In this document: positions 1 to 7,384 of the stretch, piece by piece
How positions within the stretch are numbered: position 1 is the first letter of the stretch
Layout: every line of letters begins with the position of its first letter
Assembly (NCBI GenBank): GCA_023429265.1
Contig: JAEYVS010000138.1
Location: 1 to 8,161 of the forward strand
Source of the DNA: Bacteroidota bacterium
Lineage (GTDB): Bacteria; Bacteroidota; Ignavibacteria; Tepidaquicellales; Tepidaquicellaceae
Length of the DNA: 8,161 nt
Direction: 5' to 3'
Translations under genes and position numbers: made by a program
Notes under the pieces: model-generated
The model's database searches: none
Seen by the model: only the letters and a program-made list of their open reading frames with translations
Told to the model about the DNA's origin: nothing

Positions 1-963
1 GGCTTAAGAAATGCAGGTCATACCGTAAAGGTGGTAGACCCTGTATATGGAGACAAGGATGTCTCCGAAGAAGATATCTTCAAAAATACCGTAAAGCGTG
101 ATTACCCGACTTCTGAGGCACTAAGCGAGCTAAAGAAAAACGCGGACAGGAACATAATTACCTGCATAAATTCAAAGCTCTTTGATAATGTGGACGTGGT
201 ATTTCTCGGGCTTCACGGAAAGCTTGGCGAGGACGGACGCATCCAGACCCTGCTGGAAATGCGAGGGGTAAAATATACAGGGTCTGGGGTACTGGCATCA
301 GGAATTGCTCTGGATAAAAACTATTCCAAGGTCTTATTCAGCTATTACGGGATACCGACACCAAAATGGACAATCATCGAACGAAACCGCGCAGATGAAT
401 CCGTAAATAAGAGAATTACAGATGAAATCGGGTTCCCCTGCGTTGTGAAGCCAAATGATGAAGGATCCACGGTGGGACTGACCATAGTTCAGCCGGATGT
501 GGAAGATGTACAGCTTCCGGACGCATTACAGACGGCATTTAAATATTCAGATAAAGCGATGGTGGAGCAGTATATCAACGGCAGAGAGCTTACTGTCGCG
601 ATTATGGGTGAAGAAATCTATCCCATCGTAGAGATAAAACCAAAAGACGGGTTTTATGATTACGAGCACAAATATACAAAAGGTATGACGGAATACGTCT
701 GTCCCGCGGAGCTGCCTGAGGATCTGACAAAACAGATACAAGAGTATGCTTTGAAGGCACATAAAGTTTGCGGGTGTTCTGTTTATTCGAGAGTAGATTT
801 TTTGGTGGATGAGAATAATAATCCATATTGTCTCGAGGTAAATACATTGCCGGGAATGACATCGACATCGCTTGTTCCAAAATCAGCAAATGCCCTGGGA
901 ATCAGCTTTAGTGAATTACTTGATAAAATAATCGACCTTTCAATAAAAGATCATTCTAAATAA
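1..963 (+). CDS. ddl: D-alanine--D-alanine ligase, 5'-truncated by the window edge
   Basis: This is an ATP-grasp ligase of the cytoplasm that joins two D-alanines into the dipeptide used to finish the UDP-MurNAc-pentapeptide of peptidoglycan. The reading frame is open from base 1 (it begins GLRNAGHTVKVVD), so the true start lies upstream. The GTG at 31 is only an internal valine. Numbering from base 1, visible motifs are HGKLGEDGRIQ (about 72-82), the ATP-grasp segment KPNDEGSTVGL (150-160), the omega-loop YDYEHKY (219-225), RVDF (264-267), and the C-terminal EVNTLPGMT (279-287), which carries metal-binding and substrate-binding residues. The omega-loop tyrosine is the form usual in D-Ala-D-Ala enzymes; D-Ala-D-Lac (VanA-type) ligases differ there. 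The 320 residues present suggest that only a few dozen N-terminal residues are missing. The stop is 10 nt before the ftsB-like gene. Identification is firm; substrate preference is inferred from motifs. Confidence 0.95.
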   Translation, partial: GLRNAGHTVKVVDPVYGDKDVSEEDIFKNTVKRDYPTSEALSELKKNADRNIITCINSKLFDNVDVVFLGLHGKLGEDGRIQTLLEMRGVKYTGSGVLASGIALDKNYSKVLFSYYGIPTPKWTIIERNRADESVNKRITDEIGFPCVVKPNDEGSTVGLTIVQPDVEDVQLPDALQTAFKYSDKAMVEQYINGRELTVAIMGEEIYPIVEIKPKDGFYDYEHKYTKGMTEYVCPAELPEDLTKQIQEYALKAHKVCGCSVYSRVDFLVDENNNPYCLEVNTLPGMTSTSLVPKSANALGISFSELLDKIIDLSIKDHSK

Positions 964-973
964 TTTATTAATT

Positions 974-1330
974 ATGGATGAAAATAAGGAAAGCCGTCAA
1001 TTAAGAAAAAAGGAATCTTTAATTAACATTATCGCGAGATTCATTAAATATAATAAATACTTTACGCTTTTCATCATAATACTAGTAACGCTGGTTTACA
1101 TGACTGTGTTCGGTAATAAGGGGTTACTGCACAGATTAGAGATGGAAAATGAAAAAAGTTCTCTTGAAGAAGAATTAAAACTTGAAAACACCCGGACGAA
1201 AAAACTACAACAGGATGTTGATGAATTGAATAATTCAGATGAAAAAATTGAGAAAGTAGCCCGCGAAAAATACGGATTGACCAAAGAGGGCGAAAAAATT
1301 TACAAAGTAACGGTAGATTCAACCAAGTAA
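974..1330 (+). CDS. FtsB/DivIC-family septum formation initiator protein
   Basis: This is a small bitopic inner-membrane protein of the divisome, of the family that pairs with FtsL and FtsQ to link the early division apparatus to septal wall synthesis. The 118 residues show a basic, charged cytoplasmic N-terminus (1-28), one transmembrane helix (about 29-47), a charged heptad-like coiled coil (about 50-88), and the family's C-terminal segment IEKVAREKYGLTKEGEKIYKV (about 92-112). That architecture and length match FtsB/DivIC; I cannot tell from sequence alone which subfamily name applies. The ATG at 974 is 10 nt after the ddl stop and has no evident Shine-Dalgarno (the spacer is only A and T). 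Its stop codon shares one base with the ATG of the next gene. Position next to ddl fits a wall and division cluster. Confidence 0.85.
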   Translation: MDENKESRQLRKKESLINIIARFIKYNKYFTLFIIILVTLVYMTVFGNKGLLHRLEMENEKSSLEEELKLENTRTKKLQQDVDELNNSDEKIEKVAREKYGLTKEGEKIYKVTVDSTK

Positions 1331-2340
1331 TGGAAAACATTGTCAAAACATTAGAGGAATTATTAAAGATAAATTCACCCAGCGGATATACCGACGAGGT
1401 AATTGAATACATTGAAGACCGGTTTAAAAATGATGATGTACACATTGTTAAAACAAATAAAGGGTCATTGTTTATTTCACTCACGGAAAATCCCCGTCTT
1501 GCATTAGCTGGGCACATTGATACACTGGGGGCAATGGTCAAAGAAGTAAAGTCCGACGGAAAGCTTGTAATCACTGAGATAGGCGGGTACAGGACTAATT
1601 CGATCGAAGGCGAATATGTGACAGTGAGGAACTATGACGGGAAGCTATTCACCGGAACATATCTAATGAATAATCCCGCAGACCACGTAAATAAAGATCT
1701 TGGCAGCGCAAAACGCGGTACAGATAATATGTCGGTCCGTCTGGACGCGCTCATTAAAAGTCCTGAAGACCTGAAGAAACTGAATATCGGAGTGGGAAAT
1801 TATGTATTCTTTGACAGGAGATTTGAAAAGACCGATACGGGATACATTAAAAGCAGGTTCCTCGATAATAAAGCCTGCTCAGCGGTGATGATAGAAATTT
1901 TAAAGGAAATGATCAGCTCCGGGAATAAGAAAGATATTGGATTTTATTTTTCTAATTATGAGGAAGTCGGTCACGGCGCGTGCGTGGGAATACCTTCATC
2001 GATAAAGGAGCTCCTGGTACTGGACATGGCGGTTGTAGGAGACGGGTGTACGGGCAGAGAAGACGCAGTGTCCATCTGCGCCAAAGATTCCACGGGACCA
2101 TATGATTTTCACATTACAGAAAAACTCAGGAAACTGGCAAAAGATAATAAAATAGATTATGAGGTAGACATTTACCCATATTACGGATCAGATGGAAGCG
2201 CTGCAAGAAACGCGGGACTGGACGCAAAAGTAGGATTGATAGGACCGGGGGTTTCCGCATCTCACGGAATGGAAAGAACCCACGAGAAAGGGCTTAAAGC
2301 AACATACGATCTCACAAAAGCTTACATAGATTCATTTTAA
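1330..2340 (+). CDS. M42-family zinc aminopeptidase (glutamyl aminopeptidase/TET type)
   Basis: This is a cytoplasmic di-metal aminopeptidase of the M42 family, whose members typically form large tetrahedral dodecamers and trim peptides left by other proteases. No signal peptide is present. In 336 residues the metal and catalytic positions can be followed: AGHIDTLG (His62, Asp64), FLDNKAC (Asp179, bridging metal ligand), NYEEVGHG (Glu211 as general base, Glu212 as ligand), LVLDMAVVGDG (Asp232 the likely ligand by spacing; Asp238 is the alternative) and SHGMERTH (His312 the likely last ligand). GTDNMSVRLDAL (130-141) is another family-typical segment. Length is close to the usual 330-360. The start ATG overlaps the stop of the ftsB-like gene (TAATG, one base shared) and has no Shine-Dalgarno, so translation is probably coupled. 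Many M42 proteins were once named cellulase or endoglucanase; that label should not be used. The peptide preference cannot be read from the sequence. Confidence 0.9.
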   Translation: MENIVKTLEELLKINSPSGYTDEVIEYIEDRFKNDDVHIVKTNKGSLFISLTENPRLALAGHIDTLGAMVKEVKSDGKLVITEIGGYRTNSIEGEYVTVRNYDGKLFTGTYLMNNPADHVNKDLGSAKRGTDNMSVRLDALIKSPEDLKKLNIGVGNYVFFDRRFEKTDTGYIKSRFLDNKACSAVMIEILKEMISSGNKKDIGFYFSNYEEVGHGACVGIPSSIKELLVLDMAVVGDGCTGREDAVSICAKDSTGPYDFHITEKLRKLAKDNKIDYEVDIYPYYGSDGSAARNAGLDAKVGLIGPGVSASHGMERTHEKGLKATYDLTKAYIDSF

Positions 2341-2346
2341 AAAATC

Positions 2347-2350
2347 GGAG
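2347..2350 (+). promoter_or_regulatory. Shine-Dalgarno for the TTG-started trpS
   Basis: GGAG (within CGGAGAGA) lies 8 nt before the TTG at 2359. It supports that start, which lacks an ATG alternative near the conserved N-terminus. Confidence 0.7.
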
Positions 2351-2358
2351 AGAATAGT

Positions 2359-3342
2359 TTGAAAAGAGTAGTATCCGGTATTAAACCAACCGGCGACGCA
2401 ACGATAGGAAATTACCTTGGCGCAATGAAAAGATGGCCGCTAAACCAGCAGAGCCAGGAAAGTTTTTTCTTTGTTGCAAATCTTCACGCAATCACAGTAA
2501 AGCAGGATCCGAAAGTACTTCATTCTAGAACACTGGATACGGTTGCATGGCTTCTGACTGTCGGAGTAAACCCGGATATATCGGTAATATTCGTTCAGTC
2601 GATGATCCCTGCTCACAGTGAGATATGCTGGATACTGAATAACTTCACCACGATGGGAGAGCTGGGAAAAATGACCCAGTACAAAGACAAATCCCAAAAG
2701 ATGGGCAGCGACGGACAGTTCGTGGGGCTATACGATTATCCTGTATTGATGGCTGGCGATATCATATTGTATGATGCCGATGAGGTACCTGTTGGAGATG
2801 ACCAGAAGCAGCACGTGGAGCTGACAAGGAATATTGTCAATAGGTTCAACAACGCATTTCCGGACACATTCAAAATGCCAAAGCCTACTTTTGCCGAGGG
2901 CTTCTCCCGGATTATGAGCCTAAGCGATCCAACCCAAAAAATGGGAAAAACAGAGGCTGCCGATGGCAACATATTCCTGAACGAATCAAAGGATAGTATA
3001 ATAAAAAAGTTCAAACGCGCGGTAACTGACTCTGATAATAAGATTGCATTTAATCCTGAAGAAAAGCCCGCAATCAGTAACCTTTTGAGCATTTATTCGG
3101 GATTTTCAGATAAATCTATCCCTGTTATTGAAAAGGAATACGAAAACGACGGATATGGTAAATTTAAGACCGAGCTGGGGGAGCTGGTAGCAGAAAAAAT
3201 TACAGAACTTCAAGCAAGTTTCGGTAGTTATAGAAATAACGAAGAGCAACTAATGACCATAATCAGGGAAGGTAATTTACGGGCTTCAGCTATAGCGGAC
3301 GCAAAGGTAAATGAAGTAAAAACAAAGCTGGGACTGCTCTAA
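2359..3342 (+). CDS. trpS: Tryptophanyl-tRNA synthetase
   Basis: This class Ic aminoacyl-tRNA synthetase charges tRNA-Trp in the cytoplasm. The 327 residues match the compact bacterial TrpRS. The N-terminus SGIKPTGDATIGNYLGAM contains the HIGH-equivalent TIGN (15-18). The tryptophan-pocket region runs through YDYPVLMAGDIILYDAD (125-141) and continues with VPVGDDQKQHVELTR (143-157). The second ATP-binding signature is LSDPTQKMGKTEA (188-200), where KMGKT stands in for the textbook KMSKS. The start is TTG at 2359, chosen because the family's N-terminal strand begins immediately (KRVVSGIKPTG) and because GGAG at 2347-2350 sits 8 nt upstream. It follows the M42 gene by 18 nt and so probably belongs to the same transcript. 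I see no convincing hairpin terminator after its stop, although a 240-bp gap follows. Confidence 0.96.
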   Translation: MKRVVSGIKPTGDATIGNYLGAMKRWPLNQQSQESFFFVANLHAITVKQDPKVLHSRTLDTVAWLLTVGVNPDISVIFVQSMIPAHSEICWILNNFTTMGELGKMTQYKDKSQKMGSDGQFVGLYDYPVLMAGDIILYDADEVPVGDDQKQHVELTRNIVNRFNNAFPDTFKMPKPTFAEGFSRIMSLSDPTQKMGKTEAADGNIFLNESKDSIIKKFKRAVTDSDNKIAFNPEEKPAISNLLSIYSGFSDKSIPVIEKEYENDGYGKFKTELGELVAEKITELQASFGSYRNNEEQLMTIIREGNLRASAIADAKVNEVKTKLGLL

Positions 3343-3582
3343 TGTACGGGTTTTTCAATTGTTTTAATCACTTAAATTTATTTAATTACCGCACAATACA
3401 TCACTTCAATAATATAAACAGTCCTATAAGGAATTCATTTACCAATTTTACAGAATTTGTCCCAGACATCAGCTAATAAGAGGCTAATTAACAGTCACTT
3501 ATTATTTGCGTCATATTTGAGCGTATTATTATTGACATTGGGATTTAATAAATTTAATTTTTTGCAATAAGTTTCAAAAAAG
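3343..3582. other. 240-bp AT-rich intergenic region, probable promoter region
   Basis: This is the only sizeable gap in the window and separates trpS from the envelope cluster. I find no ORF with recognisable content, no tRNA shape, and no strong GC-rich hairpin followed by T residues. A 7-bp inverted repeat (TAATAAG at 3474-3480, CTTATTA at 3498-3504, 17-nt loop) is present but weak and AT-rich. Nearby are two similar copies of GCTAAT (from about 3472 and 3483). The right end holds a promoter candidate, listed separately. Confidence 0.6.
3532..3560 (+). promoter_or_regulatory. Candidate sigma70-type promoter for uppS-bamA-ompH-ompH-lpxD
   Basis: A perfect TTGACA lies at 3532-3537. Downstream, TAATTT at 3555-3560 gives the ideal 17-nt spacer but matches TATAAT at only three positions (T1, A2, T6). 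TTTAAT at 3553-3558 matches five positions but with a short 15-nt spacer. Either would place the transcript start about 10-20 nt before the TTG of uppS, giving a very short leader. The location at the end of the only long gap fits. If the organism uses the Bacteroidetes-type sigma, its TTTG/TAnnTTTG pattern is not cleanly met here. Confidence 0.4.
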
Positions 3583-4413
3583 TTGGCCAAACAAGACCCA
3601 AAAGATAAAGAAATACAAGATTCAATAAAACAATCCGGAGAGATACCGGGGCACATTGCCATAATTATGGACGGAAATGGGCGATGGGCTCAATTACAGG
3701 GCTACTCAAGGAATAAGGGTCACAGAGAAGGTGTGCATTCCGTACGAGACACAGTAGAAGCTTGCGGACAATTAGGAATTAAGTATCTTACCTTATATAC
3801 ATTTTCAACCGAAAACTGGAAACGTCCCGAAACCGAAGTTACCCTGCTAATGAAGCTTTTGATAAAAGCATTAAAGGATGAAACTGATAATCTCAACAGT
3901 AATAATGTGCGATTTATGTGCACGGGTGACCTGCAGAAGCTTCCTGAAAGTGTATTGCACGAGTTATTGGATGCAATCGAAAAGACTAAAAATAATACGG
4001 GTCTTACATTGAACCTTGCATTAAGTTACAGTGGAAGATGGGATATTTTAAATGCCGCGAAGAAATTCGCGCAGGATGTAAAAGATAACAAAGTAAATCC
4101 TGATGACGTAAACGAAGAAGAATTTGCCGGGTACCTGGCACTAAAAGACATACCCGACCCGGACCTGCTAATCAGGACCGGCGGGGATTATAGAATAAGT
4201 AATTTCCTTTTATGGCAGGCAGCCTATTCCGAGCTCTTTATCGAACAAAGCTACTGGCCGGAATTTAGAAGGAACTTGTTGTACAAAGCTATCATTGAAT
4301 ATCAAAGACGTGAACGAAGATATGGAATGATTAGCGAACAATTAACAGAAAAGAACCACGAAAAGAATAAAATTCCGCTCAACGAATATGAAAATGCTAA
4401 ATCTGGCAAGTAA
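3583..4413 (+). CDS. uppS: Isoprenyl transferase (undecaprenyl diphosphate synthase)
   Basis: This is a cis-prenyltransferase that extends farnesyl diphosphate with isopentenyl diphosphate units to the C55 carrier lipid needed for peptidoglycan and O-antigen assembly, acting at the cytoplasmic membrane face. The family signatures are present in order: HIAIIMDGNGRWA (24-36, with the Mg-binding Asp30), GHREGVHSVRD (46-56), TFSTENWKRP (73-82), SYSGRWDI (148-155), DPDLLIRTGG (192-201) and RISNFLLWQ (204-212). At 276 residues it is slightly longer than the usual 240-260, because of a hydrophilic N-terminal lead of about 20 residues and a polar tail after about residue 250. The start is TTG at 3583: an in-frame TAA at 3568-3570 leaves no earlier choice, and the first ATG (3668) would cut off half of the catalytic motif. 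There is no good Shine-Dalgarno, only AAAAAAG just upstream. The last 26 nt overlap bamA. Confidence 0.95.
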   Translation: MAKQDPKDKEIQDSIKQSGEIPGHIAIIMDGNGRWAQLQGYSRNKGHREGVHSVRDTVEACGQLGIKYLTLYTFSTENWKRPETEVTLLMKLLIKALKDETDNLNSNNVRFMCTGDLQKLPESVLHELLDAIEKTKNNTGLTLNLALSYSGRWDILNAAKKFAQDVKDNKVNPDDVNEEEFAGYLALKDIPDPDLLIRTGGDYRISNFLLWQAAYSELFIEQSYWPEFRRNLLYKAIIEYQRRERRYGMISEQLTEKNHEKNKIPLNEYENAKSGK

Positions 4414-6757
4414 ACTAATATTATCAATTTTTATTGTTACCCTGTGGCAAGGACTTTTATCTGCCCAGCAAGATGACGGTCCACAGACATACCGGATCGT
4501 TAGTATTACTACAACGGGGAATAAACTTTATGACTCGAAAACCATTGTTGGATATTCAGGACTAAGCATTGGGGGTGAAATTGCCGTTCCATCAGATGAA
4601 TCACGTGAAGCCATAAGAAAATTATGGAATCTGGGCTTGTTTTCAGATATTAGCCTGGTAGTAGATAGGGTCGTGGGGAACGAGGCTTACCTGGTATTCA
4701 ACGTAAAAGAACTTCCAAGGGTTGAGTCGGTGGTAATAAGGGGCAACAGCGAAATATCCACTGACGATCTCAGAGCAAAGATCGATATTGTCGCGGGCGA
4801 AGTAGTCAGCCAGCAAAAGCTGAAGGACATTGAATACAACCTGGAAAAATATTACGCGGAAGAAGGATATGCTTTGGCTGAGGTAACTGTGGATGAATTG
4901 ATTTCAGCGACAAATGAATCACGTGTGAGGGTTACTGTCAAAGAAGGTAAAGAACTTAGTGTAGAGAGGATACGCTTTAATGGTAATAAAGCCTTTTCGG
5001 ATGATGATCTCAGGGGAGCAATGGAAAATACATCTGAAGGCGTCTGGTGGCAATTCTGGTCAAGCAATACCTTCGACAGAAAGAAATTCCAGGACGATAT
5101 TCAATTCATTGAAGCATACTACAAGGAAAGAGGTTACAAAGACGCAAAGGTAGTGGATTATGACCTTGGAGTAGCGGCAAATGGTGAAGATCTAACTATT
5201 ACAATTGATGTAGATGAAGGGTCAAGATATAGACTTAACAAGGTAGAATTTGTTGGAAATGAGGTTGTAAGGGATTCTCTGCTTTACGCAATCCTTGATA
5301 TGAGACGAGGCGATGTATACAACCTCAGGAAACTTCAGGAGAATCTCTATGGAAATGAAAGCGAAACTGACATTAGCTCACTTTATTTAAACAGAGGATA
5401 CCTTGCATTTAATGCGGAAACGGAAGAAAAAGTAGTAGATGGAAATAAACTCGATCTTACGATAAATATCACCGAGAATAATCAGTTCAAAATAGGACTT
5501 GTAGGGTTTGACGGGAATGAAAAGACAAAAGACAAAGTATTAAGACGAGAGCTGTATACGATCCCCGGAGATTTCTTTACCAAAACCAGCGTAAAAAGAA
5601 GTCTGCAGCAGCTGAACGCGCTTAATTATTTCAATCCTGAAAGACTTACTCAGCAAATAATACCTGCAAATGATTCGACTGTAAATATTACATATGTAGT
5701 AGAGGAAAGGTCATCCGATCAATTTAATGCATCAGTAGGTTACAGTGCAAGTTTTGGTTTTACGGGAGCTCTTGGATTAACATTTAATAACTTTGACATA
5801 CTCAGACCTCTCTCAGGCGGAGCGGGCCAGATACTTAACTTTAACTGGCAATTTGGTGAGTCAGGTACATACAGAACATTTTCGGTAGGATTTACCGAGC
5901 CATGGCTGTACGGTACTCCGACATTATTCGGATTTAACCTTTTTGACACCAGAACTAATTTTAACAATATCGATATCCAGGAAACGGGAGGATATGTAAA
6001 TCTTGGAAGAAGATTTAAATTCCCGGATGATTACTTTAGAGGTGACTGGACGGTAAAGTTTCAGCGTACAGACACAAAAAGCGGAGCCGGGATATATGAA
6101 GAAGGTTTAAGGACTCAATTCAGCTTAAGACAAACAATTTCCCGTTCCACAGTGTTTGACCCTGTTTTCCCTACTTCAGGTACCCGTGTTTCAAATTCAA
6201 CGGAACTTGCAGCCGGACCGCTTGTCGGGAATATTGGATTCATCAAGAACATATTCACCGCTGAAGCATATACAAAAATATTCAGAGATAACAATCTTAC
6301 ATTGTATTCTGATTTTAATTTCTCGTTCATAAATTCAATAACTGAAGACGGATACCTTCCTCCGAACGAAGTATTCTATATGGGTGGTAATGGATTAACA
6401 TATAACACCATAGCACTTAGAGGATATGATGACAGAAACATAGGTCCTCAAAACATAGTGGGAACGCCCATCGGTGGAACCGTAGCTTTAAAATATGCGT
6501 TAGAATTAAGGTATCCTCTATCACTCGATCCATTGCCTGTTTTCATTCTGGCTTTTGCTGAAGCGGGAAATGTATGGAGCAACTTTCAGAAAACAGATCC
6601 ATTCAACCTTAGAAGGTCGGTTGGCGGCGGTGTCCGTTTACTTTTACCGGCGGTTGGGATGATCGGTTTTGACGTAGGTTATGGACTGGACCGTGAAGCA
6701 GTGGATGGAGAACCATCTGACTGGATCTTTCACTTCCAGTTCGGCAGAGGATTTTAA
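4388..6757 (+). CDS. bamA: Outer-membrane protein assembly factor BamA
   Basis: BamA is the Omp85-family core of the BAM complex, which folds and inserts beta-barrel proteins into the outer membrane. The 789-residue protein begins with a signal peptide (basic start, hydrophobic core about 9-24, probable cleavage after LLSA at 26). Five POTRA domains follow in the periplasm, roughly 35-110, 111-187, 188-279, 280-365 and 366-440; recurring (F/I)xGN-type strands such as RIRFNGN, KVEFVGN and LVGFDGN mark several of them. POTRA3 carries an aromatic-rich insertion (VWWQFWSSNTF, 219-229). Residues about 445-789 form the 16-strand barrel, with the loop-6 motif LRGY (677-680) and a terminal phenylalanine (GRGF), the usual outer-membrane barrel end. 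Length is close to E. coli BamA (810). The ATG at 4388 lies inside uppS; a second in-frame ATG at 4394 is possible. No Shine-Dalgarno is visible, so translation is probably coupled to uppS. Confidence 0.95.
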   Translation: MKMLNLASKLILSIFIVTLWQGLLSAQQDDGPQTYRIVSITTTGNKLYDSKTIVGYSGLSIGGEIAVPSDESREAIRKLWNLGLFSDISLVVDRVVGNEAYLVFNVKELPRVESVVIRGNSEISTDDLRAKIDIVAGEVVSQQKLKDIEYNLEKYYAEEGYALAEVTVDELISATNESRVRVTVKEGKELSVERIRFNGNKAFSDDDLRGAMENTSEGVWWQFWSSNTFDRKKFQDDIQFIEAYYKERGYKDAKVVDYDLGVAANGEDLTITIDVDEGSRYRLNKVEFVGNEVVRDSLLYAILDMRRGDVYNLRKLQENLYGNESETDISSLYLNRGYLAFNAETEEKVVDGNKLDLTINITENNQFKIGLVGFDGNEKTKDKVLRRELYTIPGDFFTKTSVKRSLQQLNALNYFNPERLTQQIIPANDSTVNITYVVEERSSDQFNASVGYSASFGFTGALGLTFNNFDILRPLSGGAGQILNFNWQFGESGTYRTFSVGFTEPWLYGTPTLFGFNLFDTRTNFNNIDIQETGGYVNLGRRFKFPDDYFRGDWTVKFQRTDTKSGAGIYEEGLRTQFSLRQTISRSTVFDPVFPTSGTRVSNSTELAAGPLVGNIGFIKNIFTAEAYTKIFRDNNLTLYSDFNFSFINSITEDGYLPPNEVFYMGGNGLTYNTIALRGYDDRNIGPQNIVGTPIGGTVALKYALELRYPLSLDPLPVFILAFAEAGNVWSNFQKTDPFNLRRSVGGGVRLLLPAVGMIGFDVGYGLDREAVDGEPSDWIFHFQFGRGF

Positions 6758-6782
6758 ATTAAAATAAAATTTATAAACTATA

Positions 6783-6787
6783 AGGAG
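6783..6787 (+). promoter_or_regulatory. Strong Shine-Dalgarno for the first ompH-like gene
   Basis: AGGAG (within TAAGGAG) lies 9 nt before the TTG at 6797. It is the best ribosome binding site in the window and fixes that start. Most of the spacer is a run of T that continues into the start codon. Confidence 0.8.
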
Positions 6788-6796
6788 AATTTTTTT

Positions 6797-7366
6797 TTGA
6801 AAAGGAATCTAATAAAAATAAGTCTATTTATATTTGCCTTAATGCTGGGTTCAGCTTTCGGCAACCAGTCTTTTGCGCAAGTAAATGTTGGTTTTGTAGA
6901 TAGCGAGGTAATAATCAAGCAGCTTCCCGAAGCTATTGCGGTTCAAAAGCAGCTCGAAGATCTCCAGAAACTTTACGTAGATACAATTACTGTAAAGGAA
7001 AATGAGTTAAAAGAAAAAGCAGAGACTTTTCAGACAAAGTACCAGCAAGCTCAGACTGACATCCAGAACGGGACTCTAACATCGCAGGAACAAATCGACG
7101 CACTGCAATCCGAACTTGGGGCTATGCAAACGGAAATAAGAACACTGGATGAAGGCTTATCGATATACAAGCAGAAAGTACAAAATGATCTCATACAGAA
7201 GCAGGGAGAATTATTTGAGCCAGTCAAAGCAAAAATAACAACAACCATTGAATTGGTAGCAAAAGAAATGAAGATTAATTTTGTGTTTGACAAAGCAGAC
7301 GGAACCATGCTTTACGGCGATAAGAAATTTGATATTACCTTTAAGGTATTAGACAAACTTAAATAG
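6797..7366 (+). CDS. OmpH/Skp-family periplasmic chaperone (first of two)
   Basis: This is a probable periplasmic holdase chaperone of the Skp (OmpH) family, which keeps unfolded outer-membrane proteins soluble on their way to BamA. The 189 residues contain a signal peptide (basic start KRNLIK, hydrophobic core 8-22, probable cleavage after SFA at 27), then the family's first strand VNVGFVDSEVIIKQLPEA (29-46), a long Gln/Glu/Lys-rich alpha-helical hairpin (about 47-140) forming the coiled-coil tentacle, and a C-terminal return strand region (INFVFDKADGTMLYG, 160-174). Size fits Skp (about 160-190). The start is TTG, supported by an AGGAG 9 nt upstream and by the immediate signal peptide. It lies 39 nt after bamA in an A/T-only-rich spacer and 18 nt before a related gene, so a tandem duplication is likely. 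Client specificity is inferred from family and neighbourhood. Confidence 0.88.
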   Translation: MKRNLIKISLFIFALMLGSAFGNQSFAQVNVGFVDSEVIIKQLPEAIAVQKQLEDLQKLYVDTITVKENELKEKAETFQTKYQQAQTDIQNGTLTSQEQIDALQSELGAMQTEIRTLDEGLSIYKQKVQNDLIQKQGELFEPVKAKITTTIELVAKEMKINFVFDKADGTMLYGDKKFDITFKVLDKLK

Positions 7367-7384
7367 ACTTAATATTTCATTGAT

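Noticed and set aside
31..33. GTG as the start of the ddl gene
   Set aside because: The frame is open from base 1 and encodes residues typical of the Ddl N-terminal domain, so the gene begins before the window.
1074..1574. 166-codon open frame on the minus strand
   Set aside because: It lies antisense across the ftsB-like and M42 genes, has low-complexity Ser/Phe-rich content and no recognisable domain.
2736..3092. 118-codon open frame on the minus strand inside trpS
   Set aside because: It is fully contained in a firmly identified gene and shows no family features.
3474..3504. TAATAAG/CTTATTA inverted repeat as a trpS terminator
   Set aside because: Only 7 AT-rich pairs with a 17-nt loop, no T run after it, and more than 130 nt from the trpS stop.
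6758..6780. A/T-only inverted segments after bamA as a terminator
   Set aside because: Pairing is only A-T in a low-complexity spacer of 39 nt, and the next gene has its own strong ribosome site; readthrough is more likely.
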